Source: Bacteroidota bacterium
GTDB taxonomy: Bacteria > Bacteroidota > Bacteroidia > Cytophagales > Cytophagaceae
Length of the DNA: 64,000 nt
Reading direction: 5' to 3'
Assembly (NCBI GenBank): GCA_023391415.1
Contig: JAEWAY010000015.1
Span: 1-64,000, forward strand
The translations under genes and the position numbers were made by a program. The notes below the pieces were generated by a model that saw nothing but the letters and a program-made list of their open reading frames with translations, was not told the DNA's origin and searched no databases. Numbering within the stretch: the stretch's first letter is position 1; every line of letters begins with the position of its first letter. Positions 42,078 to 51,951 of this stretch are shown one piece after another.

Positions 42078-44432
42078 ATGTATGCCAGAATAAGGCTGTT
42101 TTTAGCACTATGCGTGATCGCTTCCGCCGGCTTCGCGCAGGACGGGCGGATTACTTCTTCCATCAGGGGAAAAGTTCTTGATCTAGACTCCGAGGCGCCG
42201 GTTCCTTTCGCCACGGTGACGCTGGCGGATACGGAGCCGCCGATAGGAACTTTTTGCGATGAATATGGAAATTTCGAGCTGACCAATGTGCCTGTGGGCA
42301 GGCATACGATTCAGACGTTCATGCCAGGCTATGAGCCCGCTACAATGCCTGGTTTGCTCGTGACCTCCGGCAAAGCGCTGTATATAGAGATTAAAATGAA
42401 GGAATCGGTGGCTGAAATGGAAACCATCGTGATAAGGGCCGAGAAAGAAAAAGACAAGCCTCTCAATCACATGGCTACAGTCAGCGCCCGGCAACTCAGC
42501 ATGGAGGAAGCGAATAAATACGCGGGAGGAGCGGACGATCCGGCGAGGCTGGTAGCGTCCTTCGCCGGCGTCGCCAGTGACCTGACCACCAATGGTATCG
42601 TCATACGGGGCAACGCCCCCAAAGGACTGCTCTGGCGTCTGGAAGGGGTGGAAGTGCCCAATCCCAATCACTTCGGCGAGCTGGCGGGTTTTGGCGCGGG
42701 AGGTATCACCGCGCTCAGCAGCCAGATGCTCGCCAATTCGGATTTTATGACCGGGGCCTTTCCCGCCGAATACGGCAACGCGCTTTCCGGAGTATTCGAT
42801 TTGTCCATGCGCAGGGGCAACGTCTCGGAACGGGAGCATACACTGAGTATCGGCACGATCGGGGCGGACGTGTCTTCGGAAGGACCGATAAAGAAAGGGG
42901 GCAATTCATCCTATCTTTTTAACTACCGGTATTCGTCACTCGCCTTGGTCGACTATGTCATTCCCATCGATCTTGGTATCAACTATCAGGATCTGGCTTT
43001 CAAGTTTCATTTTCCTACCAGGAAAGCGGGCGTTTTCTCTCTCTGGGGGCTGGGGTTTATAGACCGTCAAAGGATAGAAGCCGAAAAAGATTCTTCCAGA
43101 CGAGAGTACCTCTATCAACTGGGTAGCGCGGATAGCAAGATCGTTACGGGTATCACGGGACTTTCCCACCAGTACTTTATGGGTGAAAACACCTACCTGA
43201 AAACCATTCTGGCGGCCTCTTCCAACGAGCTGACGACAGACTGGTATATGCTCGCCGCGCCCGCTTACCAGAACAGTGTCAGGACAGATCACATTCATAC
43301 CGCTTTCAGAAACCTCACGTTGACTTCGTTTGTAAATCATAAATTCAGCGCCGCGCATACCAACAGGACCGGATTTGTCGCGCGGCGCCTGTATTATGAC
43401 ATGCGGCTACGGCACGCGGAGAGTATGGACCAGCCCCTGGAAGACTATGTCGACGCCAGAGGAAATAGCGCGTTGGTCCAGGCCTATTCTCAATCGTCCA
43501 TACAATTGGGGAGGCGGTTCGTAATAAATCCGGGGATCAACTTGCAACACTTCGCCTTATCGGGCAAAACTTCCATAGAACCAAGATTTGGCGCGCGTTG
43601 GCGGATAGATCCGCGGCAAAGCGTCGCGTTCGGATACGGCGAGCATAGCCGGATCGAAAAGCTGAACTTCTATCTGGGCGACGTATATGACGGGGCGGGA
43701 TATAGCCAGCCCAATAAACAACTGGATTTTAGCAAAGCCCGTCATTTTGTATTAAGCTATGACAGGACTTTTGGCAAAAATACCCGTCTGAAAATCGAGC
43801 CGTATTACCAGTATCTGTACAATATTCCCGTTATTCCGGATAGTTCTTTTTCTTTTATCAATCTGCAGCATGACTGGTTTATAAACAATACGCTGGTCAA
43901 TAAAGGCGAAGGCGAAAATATCGGCATAGACTTTACCCTGGAACGCTTTCTCAATCAGGGTTGGTTTTACCTGATTACCGCTTCCGTTTTTGATTCCAAA
44001 TACAAAGGCGGCGATGGTGTATGGAGAAATACGATGTTCAACCGGCAGTTTATTTCCAATATCCTGTTGGGTAAGGAATGGGTGATCGGCAAAAATAAGC
44101 AAAATCAATTGAGCGTGAGCGGAAAGCTGACTTTTATGCGGGGCGAACGCTGGACTCCTGTGGATGCCGCCGCTTCTCTAGACGCCGGAGAAGTCGTTTA
44201 TCAGCACGCGAGAGCGTTTGAAACCCAGGCTCCGAATACCTATTTTCTGCACTCGACCATCACCTACCGGATAAACCGGAAAAAACACTCCAGTCTGTGG
44301 TCGCTTCAGATATTGAACACCCTAGGTAGCAGATACTACGTAGGCCCCGTATACAATATGAAGAATCAGCGCGTAGACGATCATTATGAAACTGTCGTCA
44401 TTCCCAACTTTAGCTACAAGATACAGTTCTGA
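42078..44432 (+). CDS. TonB-dependent receptor with carboxypeptidase-like N-terminus
   Basis: A 784-aa outer-membrane receptor. Signal peptide to about AGFA (20), carboxypeptidase-like domain (about 25-110, KVLDLDSEAPVPFATVTLADTE), plug (about 130-230, ADDPARLVASFAGVASD and GNAPKGLLWRLEGVEVPNP) and barrel to the C-terminal FSYKIQF. It converges on the metal-efflux operon; a shared metal theme is possible but unproven. No SusD-like partner is adjacent, so a carbohydrate role is unlikely. Substrate unknown. Confidence 0.85.
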   Translation: MYARIRLFLALCVIASAGFAQDGRITSSIRGKVLDLDSEAPVPFATVTLADTEPPIGTFCDEYGNFELTNVPVGRHTIQTFMPGYEPATMPGLLVTSGKALYIEIKMKESVAEMETIVIRAEKEKDKPLNHMATVSARQLSMEEANKYAGGADDPARLVASFAGVASDLTTNGIVIRGNAPKGLLWRLEGVEVPNPNHFGELAGFGAGGITALSSQMLANSDFMTGAFPAEYGNALSGVFDLSMRRGNVSEREHTLSIGTIGADVSSEGPIKKGGNSSYLFNYRYSSLALVDYVIPIDLGINYQDLAFKFHFPTRKAGVFSLWGLGFIDRQRIEAEKDSSRREYLYQLGSADSKIVTGITGLSHQYFMGENTYLKTILAASSNELTTDWYMLAAPAYQNSVRTDHIHTAFRNLTLTSFVNHKFSAAHTNRTGFVARRLYYDMRLRHAESMDQPLEDYVDARGNSALVQAYSQSSIQLGRRFVINPGINLQHFALSGKTSIEPRFGARWRIDPRQSVAFGYGEHSRIEKLNFYLGDVYDGAGYSQPNKQLDFSKARHFVLSYDRTFGKNTRLKIEPYYQYLYNIPVIPDSSFSFINLQHDWFINNTLVNKGEGENIGIDFTLERFLNQGWFYLITASVFDSKYKGGDGVWRNTMFNRQFISNILLGKEWVIGKNKQNQLSVSGKLTFMRGERWTPVDAAASLDAGEVVYQHARAFETQAPNTYFLHSTITYRINRKKHSSLWSLQILNTLGSRYYVGPVYNMKNQRVDDHYETVVIPNFSYKIQF

Positions 44433-44469
44433 AACATTCGCTCCGGCTGCTATTCCGGGGCCGAAGATA

Positions 44470-44508
44470 CTCACCGGCGTTCTGGCCGCCAGCCCGAACG
44501 CCGGTGAG
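44470..44508. terminator. Perfect 13-bp hairpin after the TonB receptor
   Basis: CTCACCGGCGTTC (44470-44482) pairs fully with GAACGCCGGTGAG (44496-44508), with a 13-nt loop, about 40 bp after the receptor stop. Only ATCATATTAT follows, so the T-run is poor. It is probably a terminator or 3'-end stabiliser. Confidence 0.5.
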
Positions 44509-44523
44509 ATCATATTATAATAA

Positions 44524-44711
44524 TTAAATATCCGTTCCCGCGTAGCGCTAAAGGATCGCTTTATCTTCAAGCCTAAGCAAAAGGATGCTGATGTTTTTCA
44601 AAATATTCTAAATCCAAAAGTGCTGGATGTGGAAGTAGTCAGAATTGAAAATGATTCTCTATGAGGTGTGAAATTGATATTGATGATGACTTTATATTGT
44701 CTACTCCCTAA
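44524..44711 (+). pseudogene. Decayed coding remnant (possible)
   Basis: Between the receptor and the converging efflux gene is an AT-richer stretch that translates well in one frame for 46 codons (..KDRFIFKPKQKDADV, ..VLDVEVVRIENDSL) to a TGA at 44662-44664. It then continues sensibly in another frame (MRCEIDIDDDFILSTP) to a TAA at 44709-44711. The two pieces meet at an ATGA. There is no start codon for the first piece. It resembles the end of a small acidic protein broken by a frameshift. No family is recognised. Confidence 0.3.
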
Positions 44712-47700
44712 TAAATGTCGGGGATACCACTCAACGCCTCATTTTCGCTCTCAGTCCGGTTGGTCCATCGATAAAGAGGTGGAATCAGTATTGGCGTAAA
44801 AATGAGCGTACTCGTTAGTCCGCCAATGATGACGGTCGCAAGAGGCCTCTGGACGTCCGAGCCGATACCTTTGGAAGTCGCGGCGGGAATAAGTCCCAGG
44901 ATCGCCAATACCAGAATGGAGAGAATGGCCCGGAGTTGTTCGCTTGAAATTCGGTTGATGAGCGATGGGCTAACCGGTTGACCGGCGCTCGCCCGGTTCA
45001 GGGCCGAAATCAAGATCACGCCGGCCATCACGGATATCCCGAATATGGAAACGAAGCCTACTCCCGCCGAAACGTTGAAATAGTAGCCGCGGATCAGCAA
45101 GGCCAGAATTCCCCCGGCCAGCGAGAACAGGATACAGCTCATGGTGACCATGGTATGCTTCAGGTTATGGAAAAGCGTAAAAAGAAGCGCGAAAACCAGC
45201 GCGATCGTCAGCGGTATGGTGAGCGCCAGTTGCTTTCCGGCGCGTTCCAGATTTTCGTATTGTCCGCCGTAGATAATTTCATAGCCTTTGGGGATATGGA
45301 CTTTGTCTTTAAGGCGGGCTTGCAGCTCTTTTACAAATCCACCCTGATCTCTGCCATGGATGTTTGTCCGGACAGTGACCATGCGCTTATTATTATACCG
45401 GTATATGTTGGTTTGTCCCTCCGTAAAACAGATTTCGGCCAATTGTTCCATGGGGATAAGCGAACCGTTGACCGAAGGAACGAGCAGCTTTCTTATCTCG
45501 TCGATATTGTCGCGAAATTTTGGCAAATAGCGTACGACAATATCGTAGCGCTTGGTACCGTCGTACAGGATAGAAACTGTCTTGCCGCCAATGGCGGCTT
45601 CGATCATGTTCTGAATATCCGCGATGTTGATCCCGTAGCGGGCGGCGTTTTCCCGATTGATTTTTATAGCCAGTTGCTCCTGAGTTCCTTCCTGCTCGAT
45701 ATTCACGCCTTCGCTTCCTCGCGTGTTCCTTATGATGTCGGCGACGCTGTCCGCCTTCTCCCGGGCCAGTATCAGGTCGTCCCCAACGATGGAGACGGCG
45801 AGATCGGCGGCGCTTCCCGTCACGATTTCCATTACCTGGTCGATGATGGGTTGTCCCGACGTGAACATGACACCCGGAAGCTCCTGTTCCAGATTGTTAC
45901 GGATGAGCCGTACCAGTTCCTTTTTGGAAATGGTGTCGCTCCATAAGTGGTAATCTTTCAGACCGACCAGGATTTCGTTCCGATTGGCCGGAAACGGGTC
46001 GGTCCCATCGTCGTTGCGTCCCGTTTGAGTAATGACGAAATCGACCTGGGGATATCGGGCGATGATACTTCGTATCCCGGGCGCGTGCCGGGCGTTTTCC
46101 TGAATGGTGACGCCTGATGGAAAATTGCCCCGAAGAAAGATGGAACCTTCATCCAGTTCGGGTAAAAACTCGGAGCCCAGTTTCAGCCCCAGCGCGATAA
46201 ACGTCAAGACTACCGCGAATCCCGCGAGTACCGTCGTTTTGTAATGACTCAAAAAGACGCGCAGCGCTTTTTCGTATATTTTTTCAACAAAGGAAAGAAC
46301 GAAGTTTTTATGTTCTTTCAAGGGTTTTTGGGTATCTGAGATGGCCTTGGCGTAGGCGAAGGAAATCAATACGGGAATAAAGGTGAGCGCCGCCAGCATG
46401 GAACCCACCACCGCGAAAGCCAGCGTGAGCGCCATGGGGGAAAATAATTTCCCCTCTACCCGCGTCATGAGCAGAATGGGCATATAGGCCAGAATGATTA
46501 TGGAAACGGAAAAAAAGATTTCCCTGCTGACTTCCCGAGCCGACGAAAGAGTGATTTTTATAACGCCCTCCTTTTTTTCTTCGGGCGTGGCGCTCCGGTA
46601 CGCGCGTATCAGATGCTCCACCATGATACAGGCCCCGTCGACGATAATGCCGAAATCGATGGCTCCGAGTGAAAGCAGGTTGGCCGGGATCCCCGTAAGG
46701 CGCATCAATATAAAGGCGAAAAGCATTGAAAAGGGAATGGTCAGCGCTACGATCAGGGCGCTGCGCGCGCTTCCTAAAAAGAAAATAAGGATAATGACGA
46801 CGATGCTTACGCCTTCAAAAAGGGTTTTCCCTACGGTATGCAGCGAGTGGTCGATCAAAAAGCCGCGATCGTAGAGTACGCGTATGCTGACGCCTTCGGG
46901 TAGCTCGCGCTCCTGCAATTCGGCGACGCGTCGCTTGAGGTCGGTCAGTACTTCACTCGGGTTTTCGTATCTGCGGAGCAGGACCACGCCTTCCACCCCG
47001 TTGTTTACATTGACGCCCGCGTCGGGTATCGTATAGCCCAGAATACCGCTCGGAGGAGGAGGCGCGATTTCGACGCTCGCCACGTCGCGGATGAAGACAG
47101 GGACGCCGTTTTCGGATTTTAAAACGATGTTTTCAATGTCCCTTTCATTTTTGATGGCGCCAAGTCCGCGTATGGCGAAGCCTTGCCCACCCCGTTCGAT
47201 AATGTTTCCGCCCGTGTTCTGATTGTTCGCCGATACGGCGTTTTCGATATCGGCTATGGTGAGCCGGTATTTCCGAAGCTTATCGGGAGAAGTAAGAATA
47301 TGGAATTGTTTGAGCGGTCCTCCAAACGTGATGATGTCGGCTACGCCGGGTGTTTGCAGGAGATAAGGCTTGACGATCCAGTCCTGAAAATCCCTTATTT
47401 CAATCGGGGTGTAGGTTGGCGGCGCTTCCACCACATAACGAAAGATCTCTCCCACGGCGGTGGAGAGGGGAGCCAGTTCGGGCGCTACGCCTTCGGGAAG
47501 CTCGACAGTAGCCAGACGCTCGAGCGCCTGTTGTCTCGCGAAGTAATCGTCCGTCCCGTCTTTGAATGTCAGTTGTACCACGCTCAATCCGAAAATGGTA
47601 CGGCTTCTCCGGTCTAGTACGTTGGGCGTATTTTGCAAAGCCCTTTCGATAGGAACGGTGACTTGCTGCTCGACTTCTTCGGCCGCTCTGCCTTCATAGG

Positions 47701-47854
47701 TCGCCACTACGATGACGTTCGTGTCGGCGATGTCGGGATAGGCTTCGATTTTTAGTCTGGTGAAGCAGTAATAGCCGGCTCCCATCAGGATTAAACTTAT
47801 CGCGACGACAACCCAGCGGTTGTTGAGCGAAAATGTAAGCAGGTTTTTTATCAT
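44708..47854 (-). CDS. Heavy-metal efflux RND transporter (CusA/CzcA family)
   Basis: A 1048-aa inner-membrane pump. The TM4 signature DFGIIVDGACIMVEH is the HME (metal) type. RND repeats are visible as two large periplasmic loops (about 35-335 and 560-870) and 12 helices, with the start LLTFSLNNRWVVVAISL. It uses proton motive force to expel a metal cation through the adaptor and TolC-like partner in the same operon. Whether it is Cu/Ag or Co/Zn/Cd cannot be decided by eye: the CusA methionine triad would need a structural alignment. Confidence 0.93.
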   Translation of the reverse strand: MIKNLLTFSLNNRWVVVAISLILMGAGYYCFTRLKIEAYPDIADTNVIVVATYEGRAAEEVEQQVTVPIERALQNTPNVLDRRSRTIFGLSVVQLTFKDGTDDYFARQQALERLATVELPEGVAPELAPLSTAVGEIFRYVVEAPPTYTPIEIRDFQDWIVKPYLLQTPGVADIITFGGPLKQFHILTSPDKLRKYRLTIADIENAVSANNQNTGGNIIERGGQGFAIRGLGAIKNERDIENIVLKSENGVPVFIRDVASVEIAPPPPSGILGYTIPDAGVNVNNGVEGVVLLRRYENPSEVLTDLKRRVAELQERELPEGVSIRVLYDRGFLIDHSLHTVGKTLFEGVSIVVIILIFFLGSARSALIVALTIPFSMLFAFILMRLTGIPANLLSLGAIDFGIIVDGACIMVEHLIRAYRSATPEEKKEGVIKITLSSAREVSREIFFSVSIIILAYMPILLMTRVEGKLFSPMALTLAFAVVGSMLAALTFIPVLISFAYAKAISDTQKPLKEHKNFVLSFVEKIYEKALRVFLSHYKTTVLAGFAVVLTFIALGLKLGSEFLPELDEGSIFLRGNFPSGVTIQENARHAPGIRSIIARYPQVDFVITQTGRNDDGTDPFPANRNEILVGLKDYHLWSDTISKKELVRLIRNNLEQELPGVMFTSGQPIIDQVMEIVTGSAADLAVSIVGDDLILAREKADSVADIIRNTRGSEGVNIEQEGTQEQLAIKINRENAARYGINIADIQNMIEAAIGGKTVSILYDGTKRYDIVVRYLPKFRDNIDEIRKLLVPSVNGSLIPMEQLAEICFTEGQTNIYRYNNKRMVTVRTNIHGRDQGGFVKELQARLKDKVHIPKGYEIIYGGQYENLERAGKQLALTIPLTIALVFALLFTLFHNLKHTMVTMSCILFSLAGGILALLIRGYYFNVSAGVGFVSIFGISVMAGVILISALNRASAGQPVSPSLINRISSEQLRAILSILVLAILGLIPAATSKGIGSDVQRPLATVIIGGLTSTLIFTPILIPPLYRWTNRTESENEALSGIPDIY

Positions 47855-47969
47855 GGTCGTTCGCGGGTTTCTGGTCGCGGATTAGTATATTTTTGATGAA
47901 ATAAGGAACGCGTGGCGCTAGCTGGCTTCCTTCAGGCGCCACCCTGTCCCGCGTCGCCGGAATATGGCT

Positions 47970-49115
47970 TTAGTAGCCAAACGACAAGCCTTTGAGCTGC
48001 ATGACGCCTTCCACCGCTATTTCATCTCCGCCATTCAATCCATCGAACACGATAATCCTGTCGCCGATCTGCTTGCCGGTCCGCACTTCCCTGCGCTCAA
48101 ATTGGAGGCTTGGAACGGAACCGGAAGGCGAGGCCACTCTCTGGAAATCGGAAACCGAAAGGCTCCAATCAGGATTCGTCTTGACGAATACATAGTTTTT
48201 TCCCTGTACCGTCACCAGCGATGTTTTGCTGATGGTGATAAGGCCGCTTTCGCTCAAGCTAAATGAAATGTGGGCGAACATGCCCGATTTGAGTTTGTCG
48301 CCGCTGTTGTTTACACTGACGCGGATCCGGATCATTCTTGTCAGGTTGTCCACTACGTCGGCGATATCGTCGATTTTACCCGTATATTTTTCATTGGGAA
48401 ACGAAGAGAATGATATATCGCAATCGCTCCCTCGCCGTATGGCTCCAATCTGATTTTCGGGAATATCGCAGATAAGGTAAGCTGTTCCCGCTTTCGCGTC
48501 GCGCAATAGTTTTGGATCGAAACCACCTGATTTCAGCGCGACTTCATGTTCGATCAGAGCCGCTTTTTCATTGGCCAGGCTGGTTTCTTCCATGCTCAAG
48601 GCCGTTTCCGCGTTGAGCAATTCCTGACCGGTGGCGACTCCGTGCTGATGCAGGTCCCGCGCGCGTTCCAGTTCGATCCGCCTCCGCTTTATATTGATGT
48701 TCTGAATCTGGCGTATGTTGATCTGATGCTGGATGAGTTGGGTATAATTGCTCGCCAGCTCAGGATTTTCAAACAATACGATATTTTGTCCGGCCCCGGA
48801 GCTGGATGAAACAATCGTCGCTCCGACTTTTCCGATAGCCGTAAACTCGGCGCTAACCCCGGCGTCGCCTATTTTTTCAAGTCTCCAGAAAGCGCGAGCC
48901 ACTGTGTCGTTTTCAGGAAAGGATATAATATCCCCATTATGGGTTATGGTCGGTCGCGACGAGGGTTCGTCCGCCGGCTGATGGCCGGCATCGCTTCCGC
49001 AGGAAGTCAGAAACGAAGCCAGTAGCGCTCCGCCAAGCCAGGCCGGCAGGCTATATCGGGAGTTTATCGCTAGCAAATAGCCGGTTATTCGTCTCGCGGA
49101 TGTTCTTTTCATCAT
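47970..49115 (-). CDS. RND periplasmic adaptor subunit (CusB/CzcB family)
   Basis: A 381-aa membrane fusion protein with a signal/lipid-anchor region (ALLASFLTSC near residue 39). A barrel-sandwich hybrid domain contains the VGATIVSSSSGAGQNIVLFE stretch, a helical hairpin (about 140-190, IRQIQNINIKRRRIELERA), and a beta-barrel domain (IDDIADVVDNLTRMIRIRVSV). It links the CusA-type pump to the TolC-like channel. It overlaps the TolC-family gene by 4 bp. Confidence 0.9.
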   Translation of the reverse strand: MMKRTSARRITGYLLAINSRYSLPAWLGGALLASFLTSCGSDAGHQPADEPSSRPTITHNGDIISFPENDTVARAFWRLEKIGDAGVSAEFTAIGKVGATIVSSSSGAGQNIVLFENPELASNYTQLIQHQINIRQIQNINIKRRRIELERARDLHQHGVATGQELLNAETALSMEETSLANEKAALIEHEVALKSGGFDPKLLRDAKAGTAYLICDIPENQIGAIRRGSDCDISFSSFPNEKYTGKIDDIADVVDNLTRMIRIRVSVNNSGDKLKSGMFAHISFSLSESGLITISKTSLVTVQGKNYVFVKTNPDWSLSVSDFQRVASPSGSVPSLQFERREVRTGKQIGDRIIVFDGLNGGDEIAVEGVMQLKGLSFGY

Positions 49116-50383
49116 TGTGCCAATTGATTGATTAGCCCTGTGGCGTATAGTAGTTGAATATAGCTTTGGCGGTATTGCCGCGAAGCCTCGTAATATTGTC
49201 GCCGCGTTTCCAGCCAGCCTCGCTGCGCTTCCAGAAAGTCTATGATGGTGGTTCCTCCTTTCAGGTAGGCGTATCGCACATTGTCCAGAACAGTTTGGGC
49301 TTGCTCCGATACGGCTTCAAAGTTTTCGATATTCCGGCGATGAGTCCTGTAACTGGCGTACGCGTTTTCCACTTCCGTCCGGGATTGGTTTTGAATGGCT
49401 GAGAGGCGTTGCCCGGCCTGGTCTTTCAGCAGATAGGATTTTTTTATTTCGCCCTGGTTGCGGTTGAAAAGCGGCAAGTCGACTGTGGCGTAAATACCGA
49501 AATAGGGCACGCTGTTTTGAGGATTCCAGATAGCGCCCAATTCAGGTTGTGGATAGGCGAGCGCCTTTTGCAGCTTGATATTGCTGTTGGAAAGGTTGAT
49601 CAGCGAGATCGCCGCCTGAATGTCGCCGCGGTTTTCCAGAGCCCACTTGTAGAGGCTATCCATCTCCGCCGGAACAATGGTGAAAATGTGATCCGCCGTG
49701 TCCACAAACGCGCTATCGACGCCGAGCAAAAAACTCAGTTCATTTTGGCTGTTGACAAGTTCCCTTGCCGCCGTCTCCCGCTGAATAGCGTATTGCTTCG
49801 ACAGGAGTTCCACACGAAACAGATCGGTCCGCGTAATCACCTGGTTTTTATATCGGAGAAGATTGCTTGTCAGCAGACTGTCCATATTGCTTTTGGCCGT
49901 CGTCAATATGTCCAGTTGTTTTTGGGCCGCCCAGACCTCCATCCATTTGGTGGCTACGTCGTAAAAAAGCGCGCGTTCGGTTTCCGCGTAGTCCTTTTCG
50001 GACAAGGAAACGCTTTCGCGGGCGAAATCCAGCTTGTATCCGCGCTGTCCCGCTATCTGAAAGGTCTTGGTAAGCTGCCACCATACCTGGCGGTCGCTCG
50101 CGCCGAAGCTTTCGGGAAATCGAAAGGGCCGGGTCAATAGGAGTGTCTGGTTGTTTAAGACGGGATTGGGCCGGATTCCGGCGCTGATTATGTCGGATTG
50201 GGCGATTTCGATATTAAATTGTTCGGCTTTCAGAATAGGATTGCCGGTTCGGGCGACTTGAAGCGCTTGCCGCAATGTATAGTTTGTCTGCGCTTTTGAA
50301 GCGAGGCAAAGCGACAAAAAGAAAAGCGGGGAAAGAATATGTCTGAGGGAGACAAGCATGCGCGCCGTTTTATAATAATACAA
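49112..50383 (-). CDS. Outer-membrane efflux protein (TolC/CusC family)
   Basis: A 423-aa outer-membrane factor with a signal peptide (LSPLFFLSLCLASKAQ) and two OEP repeats (about 40-215 and 235-415) with long helices (LARTGNPILKAEQFNIEIAQ; EVENAYASYRTHRRNIENFE). It is the first gene of the metal efflux operon in transcription order. Its last part (GGTTIIDFLEAQRGWLETRRQYYE) is the conserved CusC-type helix. Confidence 0.92.
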   Translation of the reverse strand: MYYYKTARMLVSLRHILSPLFFLSLCLASKAQTNYTLRQALQVARTGNPILKAEQFNIEIAQSDIISAGIRPNPVLNNQTLLLTRPFRFPESFGASDRQVWWQLTKTFQIAGQRGYKLDFARESVSLSEKDYAETERALFYDVATKWMEVWAAQKQLDILTTAKSNMDSLLTSNLLRYKNQVITRTDLFRVELLSKQYAIQRETAARELVNSQNELSFLLGVDSAFVDTADHIFTIVPAEMDSLYKWALENRGDIQAAISLINLSNSNIKLQKALAYPQPELGAIWNPQNSVPYFGIYATVDLPLFNRNQGEIKKSYLLKDQAGQRLSAIQNQSRTEVENAYASYRTHRRNIENFEAVSEQAQTVLDNVRYAYLKGGTTIIDFLEAQRGWLETRRQYYEASRQYRQSYIQLLYATGLINQLAQ

Positions 50384-50498
50384 AGATCTCCATATCGTAG
50401 TGAAAGGATGGTTAGAAGGTCGATAGAAAAAAATTAGAATTTTATTAGAAAAAGGCGAACGCGGGGTATTTGTTAATGAGCGGAAGGAAGGGCCGGAT

Positions 50499-51884
50499 TT
50501 AGTCCTCGGCCATGGGAGTGAGTTCGACTTGAAAGGTAGTTCCCTCGTTTTTGGCGGACGATACGGCGATCGCTCCCTTATGGAGGGCGATAATCTTGCG
50601 CGTCAGCGGCAAGCCTATGCCGTTGCCGTAGGCGTATCGCTTGTTTTCGCCGCGGTAAAAAGGAATAAAGATGTTGTCCATGTCGCTTTCGGATATGCCT
50701 ACGCCATGATCCGTAAATCGCAATAGTATTTTGTCGTCGCCAATGGAAATGGATACGGAGCTCCGCTTATCCTCCGAAAACTTGCAGCCATTTTCAAAAA
50801 GATTGGCGAAAGCTACTTTCAGAAGATATTCGTTGCCGTATATGGAAATCTGCCGGTCGTTTTCGCCCAGCAGGAACTCGGAGTCGAAGTGAATATCGAT
50901 TTTGTACAGGGGGTTCGCCTGCTTCGTCTGTTGGCGGGCGTCCAGGAGCACCTCGTCGATACGGATCGGCCTGAAAGCGATTTCGGAAGGATCATAACTG
51001 GCTTTCGCCAGGTCGAGCAGGCTGCCGGACAGCCGGGCCAGCTTGCGGGCGTCGGCCAGCGCGTTGCCGATCGCGTTTTTGTATTCCCCGATCGTCCGGT
51101 CTTTGCTGATCGACAGCTCCAGTTCAGTAATGATGGCCGAAAGCGGCGTGCGCGATTCGTGAGCTATATTGGAGACGAAGTGCTTTTGCGCCTCGAAGGA
51201 ATTTTCCAGCCGGGTCAGCATTTCGTTGAAAGTATTCGCCAGCTCGGATAGCTCGTCTTTGCTTCTGTTGGACGTAATCCTCAAATCGAGGTTGGTAGCG
51301 GAGATCCGCTTCGCTTTTTCACTCATCTCCTTTACAGGTTCGAGCGCCTTTTTGGAAAAGAAACGTCCCGCCATATAGATAAATAGGATAGAGGCGATAA
51401 ATACGAAAATACTGTTTTTGAGCAGACTGTCAAGCTTATTGTAGCCATATTGGTCGTACGCGGTGGCGATCACCACATAGTCCTTATCTTGAAAAGAGTA
51501 GCGCAATCCGGTTACCTGCCATTCGTCCTGATAAAACAGTAGTTCGCCTTTTTGCCAGATCGTGTCGATCATCCCTTTGGTTTCCTTTACATGGTCGATA
51601 TCGTGAGCGTCGTGATAAAGTAGCCGAAAGCTGGTGTCGTAAATGGCGACTTGCACCTCGTTCAGAATTTTCCGGTTGTTGCGGTATATGTCCTGCAACG
51701 TCCGGCTTTCCACTTTCGCGTTAAAAAACAAGTTCGCTTTGGTGACGGCTTCCTTTTCCAAAAGGAAATAAAACTCCTTCTCCCGGTTTGATTTCGCCGA
51801 TAGGTATATGGCCGATACGAAAATCAGCAAAATGGCGGCGGTGACCACCGTAAATAAAATAGCGAGCCGAGTCCTGATTTTCAC
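50499..51884 (-). CDS. Sensor histidine kinase (CusS-like)
   Basis: A 461-aa two-transmembrane kinase: TM1 about 9-31, a periplasmic sensor of about 130 residues, TM2 about 160-180, HAMP (about 180-235), and HisKA with the H-box FVSNIAHESRTPL (His in AHES). HATPase motifs are NLFENGCKFSED (N box), DHGVGISESD (G1) and GNGIGLPL (G2). It forms a two-component pair with the response regulator 67 bp upstream and lies next to the efflux operon, so it probably senses the exported metal in the periplasm. Confidence 0.92.
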   Translation of the reverse strand: MKIRTRLAILFTVVTAAILLIFVSAIYLSAKSNREKEFYFLLEKEAVTKANLFFNAKVESRTLQDIYRNNRKILNEVQVAIYDTSFRLLYHDAHDIDHVKETKGMIDTIWQKGELLFYQDEWQVTGLRYSFQDKDYVVIATAYDQYGYNKLDSLLKNSIFVFIASILFIYMAGRFFSKKALEPVKEMSEKAKRISATNLDLRITSNRSKDELSELANTFNEMLTRLENSFEAQKHFVSNIAHESRTPLSAIITELELSISKDRTIGEYKNAIGNALADARKLARLSGSLLDLAKASYDPSEIAFRPIRIDEVLLDARQQTKQANPLYKIDIHFDSEFLLGENDRQISIYGNEYLLKVAFANLFENGCKFSEDKRSSVSISIGDDKILLRFTDHGVGISESDMDNIFIPFYRGENKRYAYGNGIGLPLTRKIIALHKGAIAVSSAKNEGTTFQVELTPMAED

Positions 51885-51951
51885 TTTCGAATGTTATGGA
51901 CGATGTTTGTTTAAGCGGGAAAGCCCATATGGAACCCTGCTCCGTACGCGC

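Noticed and set aside
44978..45946. 322-aa plus-strand frame
   Set aside because: Antisense to the CusA/CzcA-type gene; composition atypical, no family.
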